From: Rhodospirillaceae bacterium
Lineage (GTDB): Bacteria > Pseudomonadota > Alphaproteobacteria > UBA8366 > Aestuariispiraceae
DNA: 64,000 bases
Assembly: GCA_002709955.1 (NCBI GenBank)
Contig: PAQY01000022.1
Coordinates: 124,001-188,000 of the forward strand
Reading direction: 5' to 3'
Each line of letters opens with the position of its first letter. The first letter of the stretch is position 1. The notes under the pieces were generated by a model that was not told the DNA's origin, did no database searches, and was given only the letters and a program-made list of their open reading frames with translations. A program made the position numbers and the translations under genes. Of this stretch, positions 59,694 through 64,000 are shown one piece after another.

Positions 59694-60239
59694 TTATGTC
59701 CATCCAAGCCGTTCCTTGCAATGCTGAACAGCATCGGCGACCAGCCTGTGTGCAAAGGGAAGGGAGATGTTCAGGGCAACCGCAATCTCCCGCAATTTTG
59801 CATCGCCGAACCGGTGCATTTCAAAGGCGATGCGGGTGCGCTCTGGCAATTCCGCCAGGGCCGCCATGACCACCGCATATTCGTCCCGATACAGGGCAAC
59901 CGTTTCCGGCGTGGGGACGTTATCCTGACAAACCTCGACCGTCGCTTCGTAATCATCGTTTGAGATATACTGGCTTTCGCGCTTCATGCGCCGCCTGCCA
60001 TCCAGCGCCAAATTGCGAACGATCCGGTAAAGATATCCGGTTGCATCTTCCAGAAGGCGACCCTTGTAGGCATCGTCAAAACGAAGCCAGGCTTCCTGTA
60101 CCACATCCTCTGCCTGCGCGCGCGTGCCGACAATGCTGCTGGCATAGTTCACAAGCGCGCGACGATGGGTCACAAAAAGAGTCAGATGGGTCATGTCCTG
60201 GCTCAATGCCGTTGGCTCCTTCTGGACCAAGAGGAACAC
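59694..60239 (-). CDS. RNA polymerase ECF sigma factor (FecI-like)
   Basis: RRALVNYASSIVGTRAQAEDVVQEAWLRFDDAY; GYLYRIVRNLALDGRRR; LPERTRIAFEMHRFGDAKLREIAVALNISLPFAHRLVADAVQHC. Confidence 0.93.
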   Translation of the reverse strand: MFLLVQKEPTALSQDMTHLTLFVTHRRALVNYASSIVGTRAQAEDVVQEAWLRFDDAYKGRLLEDATGYLYRIVRNLALDGRRRMKRESQYISNDDYEATVEVCQDNVPTPETVALYRDEYAVVMAALAELPERTRIAFEMHRFGDAKLREIAVALNISLPFAHRLVADAVQHCKERLGWT

Positions 60240-60543
60240 GATGGTCGGGTTTCAGGTCATTGCCGCGCCGCAAGAGGCCTGGTCCAGATGCGAATGATTC
60301 TTAATATTGTCTAACCCTTTAGCATCATTGCCGCAACACATCTTTGGGTCGTGATTTTTGGGCAATATCTGTCATTTGCCCTGCTATAGGTGAAAAATCA
60401 TTTCCAGGCAGACATAAGAATGCGTTCGGTAACTCTGCGGGACGGCGCAGGTTTATTGTAATGGTGACATTCTAGCGATTGCCGGTATGAAAACTCAGCC
60501 CTAGCCTGTTTCCCGATGCAGAAGATTGGTAAAGGAGACGGCC

Positions 60544-61167
60544 ATGCAAATCGCGGTGCTGACATTTGACGGCTTCAATGAATTGGATTCATTCATCGCG
60601 GCTGGCATATTAAACCGGATGCGGCCGCAGGGGTGGAAAGCTTTTATCACCTGCCCTTCAGAAACCGTCACCTCGATGAATGGCGTCACCGTTCAGGCAG
60701 AAAAACCGCTGGAATTTGCAACACAGGCGGATGCAGTCCTGATTGGCAGCGGCATGAAAACCCGCGACATCGCAAAAGACACCGCCCTGTTGGCGCAAAT
60801 CCAGCTGGACCCGACCCGTCAATTGATCGGCGCACAATGTTCAGGAACGCTGCTATTGTCTAAATTAGGACTGTTGGGGGATCGGCCCGCCTGTACCGAC
60901 CTGACCACCAAGCCCTGGGTGATTGAGGCAGGGGTGAAGGTTCTGGATCAACCTTTCTATGCCGATGGTAACATCGCGACAGCGGGGGGATGTCTGGCAT
61001 CCCAATATCTGGCGACCTGGATTCTGATGCGGGCCGCTGGAAAGGATGCGGCGGCATCAGCGATCCACTATGTCGCGCCCGTTGGACAGAAAGAAGACTA
61101 TGTTGCGCGCGCCATTACAGCGGTCCAACCTTTCCTGCCAGTTCAACAGGCTGTCGCTACTCATTGA
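60544..61167 (+). CDS. DJ-1/PfpI family protein
   Basis: MQIAVLTFDGFNELDSFIAAGILNR; nucleophile-elbow region LIGAQCSGTLLLSKLGLL. Confidence 0.85.
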   Translation: MQIAVLTFDGFNELDSFIAAGILNRMRPQGWKAFITCPSETVTSMNGVTVQAEKPLEFATQADAVLIGSGMKTRDIAKDTALLAQIQLDPTRQLIGAQCSGTLLLSKLGLLGDRPACTDLTTKPWVIEAGVKVLDQPFYADGNIATAGGCLASQYLATWILMRAAGKDAAASAIHYVAPVGQKEDYVARAITAVQPFLPVQQAVATH

Positions 61168-61531
61168 AGACTTTCTGGGCGGTGCGGAAACATTCCAGGG
61201 CCTGGGGAACGCCGCAATAAATACCAACGACATGGATAATGGCCCGTATTTCTTCCTTTGAGACACCATTGGTAATCGCGCCCCGGCAATGGATTTCCCA
61301 TTCATGCATTTTGCCCAGCGCCCCGATCATCGCCAGATTCATCATGGACCGGGTTTTGGCGTCGATCACCTCATCACCCCAGCCAAAGCCCCAGCACCAA
61401 GCGGTCATTGCTTCCTGAAACGGGCGAGTGAAATCATCTGCGGCGGCCAGGTTCTTATCAACATAGTCTGCGCCTAATGTGGCGCGGCGCTGTTCCAATC
61501 CCTTTTTGAACAGGTCCTCATCCATAATCAT
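61157..61531 (-). CDS. Carboxymuconolactone decarboxylase family protein
   Basis: WGFGWGDEVIDAKTRSMMNLAMIGALGKMHEWEIHCRGAITNGVSKEEIRAIIHVVGIYCGVPQALECFRTA. Confidence 0.92.
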   Translation of the reverse strand: MIMDEDLFKKGLEQRRATLGADYVDKNLAAADDFTRPFQEAMTAWCWGFGWGDEVIDAKTRSMMNLAMIGALGKMHEWEIHCRGAITNGVSKEEIRAIIHVVGIYCGVPQALECFRTAQKVFNE

Positions 61532-61539
61532 CCCCTTCC

Positions 61540-62307
61540 TTAACCTACTTCCGCCAACAGATCATCCGCACCCTTGACCAACAGTTTCAAATCCATCCCG
61601 CAAGCGACAAACAGGAAGCCCCAGTCGATATAGCGTTTCGCATCCACCGCTGTGGTTGCCAGAATGCCCGGTGCCTTGCCAGCGGCACGGATTTTCTGTG
61701 CCGCTTGTTTTATGGCCTCTTGCACCTCCGGGTGGCCCGGATTGCCCAGATACCCCATAGAGGCGGACAAATCCGCAGGCCCGATGAACACACCATCGAC
61801 ACCATCGATGGACGCGATTTCGGAAATTCTAGCCATCGCCTCCATGGTTTCAACCTGCACCAGGATACAAATTTGATCATTGGCATTCTGGGCATAATTG
61901 GGAATGCGACCATAGGCACTGGCGCGATGCATCCCGCCAACCCCACGAATACCATGTGGCGGATAGCGACAGGCTTGAACCGCGCTCTGCGCCTCTTCCG
62001 GTGTTTGAACGAAGGGCAGCAAGACAGATTGTGCCCCGATATCCAGAACCCGCTTGATCATCACCTTGTCGTTCCAGGCCGGACGCACAACCGATGCTGC
62101 CGACCCCGACGCCGCTGCCTGCAACAGGGGTTGCTGATCAGCAATCTCAGACGGGGCATGTTCGCCATCAAACAAGATCCAATCGAACCCGGACCGGGAC
62201 AGTATTTCAGCGACAATCGGGCTGCACAGGCTGCTCCATAAACCACGCTGCAATTGTCCTGCCGCAAGGGCTGCCTTAAATTTATTTTTCTGAATTTCCA
62301 TATGCAC
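61540..62307 (-). CDS. HpcH/HpaI aldolase family protein
   Basis: GLWSSLCSPIVAEILSRSGFDWILFDGEHAPSEI; LVQVETMEAMARISEIASIDGVDGVFIGPADLSASMGYLGNPGHPEV. Confidence 0.93.
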   Translation of the reverse strand: MHMEIQKNKFKAALAAGQLQRGLWSSLCSPIVAEILSRSGFDWILFDGEHAPSEIADQQPLLQAAASGSAASVVRPAWNDKVMIKRVLDIGAQSVLLPFVQTPEEAQSAVQACRYPPHGIRGVGGMHRASAYGRIPNYAQNANDQICILVQVETMEAMARISEIASIDGVDGVFIGPADLSASMGYLGNPGHPEVQEAIKQAAQKIRAAGKAPGILATTAVDAKRYIDWGFLFVACGMDLKLLVKGADDLLAEVG

Positions 62308-62526
62308 TGCTCCCCAAATTCAGCCTTAGACACTCTTTAAGGCTGTTATAATAGTTGTGCCGCAAACGCCATTGATCCCAACCTGGACCCTGCGTAGTGT
62401 TATTCGCAACGACGCATGAACGTCGCACCGGGACACAATGATGCCTGAATTAGAAGATCGCACGTTATTTTGTTCACTTAGCGTGAGCATATTGGCCTAA
62501 ACAAACAGCCAAATCGGGAGAGAGAC

Positions 62527-63339
62527 ATGCCTGACCTAGGAACACGCACATCGATTTATCAACCGGAACAGCCCGGTCGTATTTTTCCGGAAGAGCCTAA
62601 ATTCAACTCCCCCGAAGAATTGCGCATGGACCGCAAGAAACGGCTGGTTGCGGCCTGTCACGCCTTTGCCGAACACGGGCTGGATTATGGGTTTGCCGGC
62701 CACCTGACCGTGCGCGACCCGGAACGCCCGGAGCTGTATTGGACCAACCCGATGGCGGTTCATTTTGCCCAGGTATCTATGTCCAACCTGATCCTGGTCG
62801 ATCATGACGGAATGGTTATCGAAGGTGATTATGCGGTCAACCGGGCGGGCTTTGTCCTGCATGCTGCGATCCATGCCGCCCATCCCGATATTCTGGCCAT
62901 GTGCCATGCCCATTCGATCTATGGTACCGCCTTTGCCGCCCTGGGTCGCCCGCTGGAACCGATCACCCAGGATGCCTGTGCCTTTTTTGAAGACCATGCC
63001 GTTATCCTGGAAGAAGCTGGGCAGGTCGCGGTCGAGGCCGACGCAGGATCCAATTTTGCCAAGGCCTTTACCGGGGTGAAGGCTGCAATCCATCAAAACC
63101 ATGGCCTGCTGACCGCCAGCCGCCACAGCATTGATTCCGCTGCCTTCTGGTTCATCGCGCTGGAGCGGTGCTGCCAACAGCAATTGCTGATCGAAGCGAC
63201 CGGCCACAAGCCCATTCAAATCCCGGAAGACCGCGCCCGCTATAGCCGGGAGCATGTCGGTAGTGAATATATCGGCTGGCTGCACTTCCAACCACTTTAC
63301 GAAAACATCCTGGCCACGAAACCGGAAATGTTCAACTGA
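62527..63339 (+). CDS. Class II aldolase/adducin family protein
   Basis: ACHAFAEHGLDYGFAGHLTVRDPERPELYWTNP; VLHAAIHAAHPDILAMCHAHSIYGTAFAALGRPLEPITQDACAFFEDHAV. Confidence 0.92.
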   Translation: MPDLGTRTSIYQPEQPGRIFPEEPKFNSPEELRMDRKKRLVAACHAFAEHGLDYGFAGHLTVRDPERPELYWTNPMAVHFAQVSMSNLILVDHDGMVIEGDYAVNRAGFVLHAAIHAAHPDILAMCHAHSIYGTAFAALGRPLEPITQDACAFFEDHAVILEEAGQVAVEADAGSNFAKAFTGVKAAIHQNHGLLTASRHSIDSAAFWFIALERCCQQQLLIEATGHKPIQIPEDRARYSREHVGSEYIGWLHFQPLYENILATKPEMFN

Positions 63340-63369
63340 CCCGGCAGGCCAATCTGTAAGGAGATTTAA

Positions 63370-64000
63370 ATGCGTGGCGGAGTTATTGGTGTGGCCCAAA
63401 TGGGCCCGATTGCAAAGAGTGAAACCCGCCCGCAGGTGGTCAAACGTCTGATCGACATGCTGAAGGAGGCGAAGGGGCGCAATTGCCGCTTCGTCGTCTT
63501 CCCTGAACTGGCACTGACAACCTTCTTCCCCCGCTGGGTCTATCAATTGGGCGATCCAGAACTGGAAGCCTTCTTTGAAACCGAAATGCCCGGCCCGGAC
63601 ACAAGGCCCCTGTTTGAAACGGCAGCGGAGTTGGGGATCGGTTTCTATCTGGGCTATGCCGAGAAGACCAAAGACAAGCATTACAACACCGCCATCCTGA
63701 CCGACGACACCGGCAAGATCATTGGCAAGTACCGCAAGGTTCATCTGCCGGGCCATGTCGAACCAGACCCCAGCCGCAAAGGGGAGCATCTGGAAAAACG
63801 CTATTTCGATATCGGCAATCTGGGTTTCCCGGTCTATGAGGCCCTGGAGGGGCGCGTTGGCATGGCGATCTGTAATGACCGTCGCTGGCCGGAAACCTAT
63901 CGCGTCATGGGCCTGCAAGGGGCGGAGCTGATCACCCTTGGCTACAATACCCCGGTTGGTTTAGGGGAACCGTTCCAGGCCGCCGCCCTGGCAAATTTCC
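63370..64000 (+). CDS. Carbon-nitrogen hydrolase, N-carbamoyl-D-amino acid hydrolase-like (3' truncated by window)
   Basis: MRGGVIGVAQMGPIAKSETRPQVVKRLIDMLKEAKGRNCRFVVFPELALTTFFPRW...KIIGKYRKVHLPGHVEPDP...VGMAICNDRRWPETYRVMGLQGAELI; open to the window end, absent from the ORF track. Confidence 0.93.
   Translation, partial: MRGGVIGVAQMGPIAKSETRPQVVKRLIDMLKEAKGRNCRFVVFPELALTTFFPRWVYQLGDPELEAFFETEMPGPDTRPLFETAAELGIGFYLGYAEKTKDKHYNTAILTDDTGKIIGKYRKVHLPGHVEPDPSRKGEHLEKRYFDIGNLGFPVYEALEGRVGMAICNDRRWPETYRVMGLQGAELITLGYNTPVGLGEPFQAAALANF

Noticed and set aside
62536-63918. 460-aa ORF on the - strand
   Set aside because: Fully antisense to the class II aldolase and carbamoylase genes, which have clear family motifs; a typical shadow ORF of GC-rich coding DNA
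1-64000. CRISPR array
   Set aside because: No regularly spaced short direct repeats with unique spacers seen; the only tandem periodicity is the coding repeat at 11928-12638

Overview
GC-rich proteobacterial (probably alphaproteobacterial) chromosome window, densely coding and dominated by catabolic and transport gene clusters. Left to right: hydantoinase/oxoprolinase A (truncated by the window start), DoxX, heme A synthase, sulfonate-type ABC transporter with a DsrE-like small protein, GMC oxidoreductase, peptide-type SBP, DnaB, a six-repeat WxC-x2-GYR secreted protein with a small ORF absent from the ORF track, DUF1194-like protein, SulP + UspA, MnmA, tRNA-Met(CAT), molybdopterin oxidoreductase, an AT-rich islet with a membrane-anchored HerA-like ATPase beside a decayed tRNA-Met copy, a GntR/acyl-CoA ligase/TPP enzyme/DmdA-like cluster, a phthalate-type Rieske oxygenase pathway with a TAXI-TRAP transporter bracketed by two copies of a ~263 bp inverted-repeat element, GGT-like/TRAP/ALDH/Fe-ADH/RidA genes, MarR, GabT, XRE-cupin regulator, an OCD / MIO-less HAL-like / glutaminase operon, a FecI-FecR-TonB receptor system, and aldolase/carbamoylase genes. 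Strongest unusual signals: (1) the paired 263 bp elements, whose 66 bp core is inverted between copies with 64/66 identity; (2) the orphan membrane HerA-like ATPase in an AT-rich islet next to a decayed tRNA-Met; (3) an ammonia-lyase homologue lacking the Ala-Ser-Gly MIO triad; (4) the Cys/Trp tandem-repeat protein and its hidden 41-aa neighbour. No CRISPR array, rRNA, integrase or transposase ORF was recognised. All calls come from reading the sequence and family recall; no database search was run.
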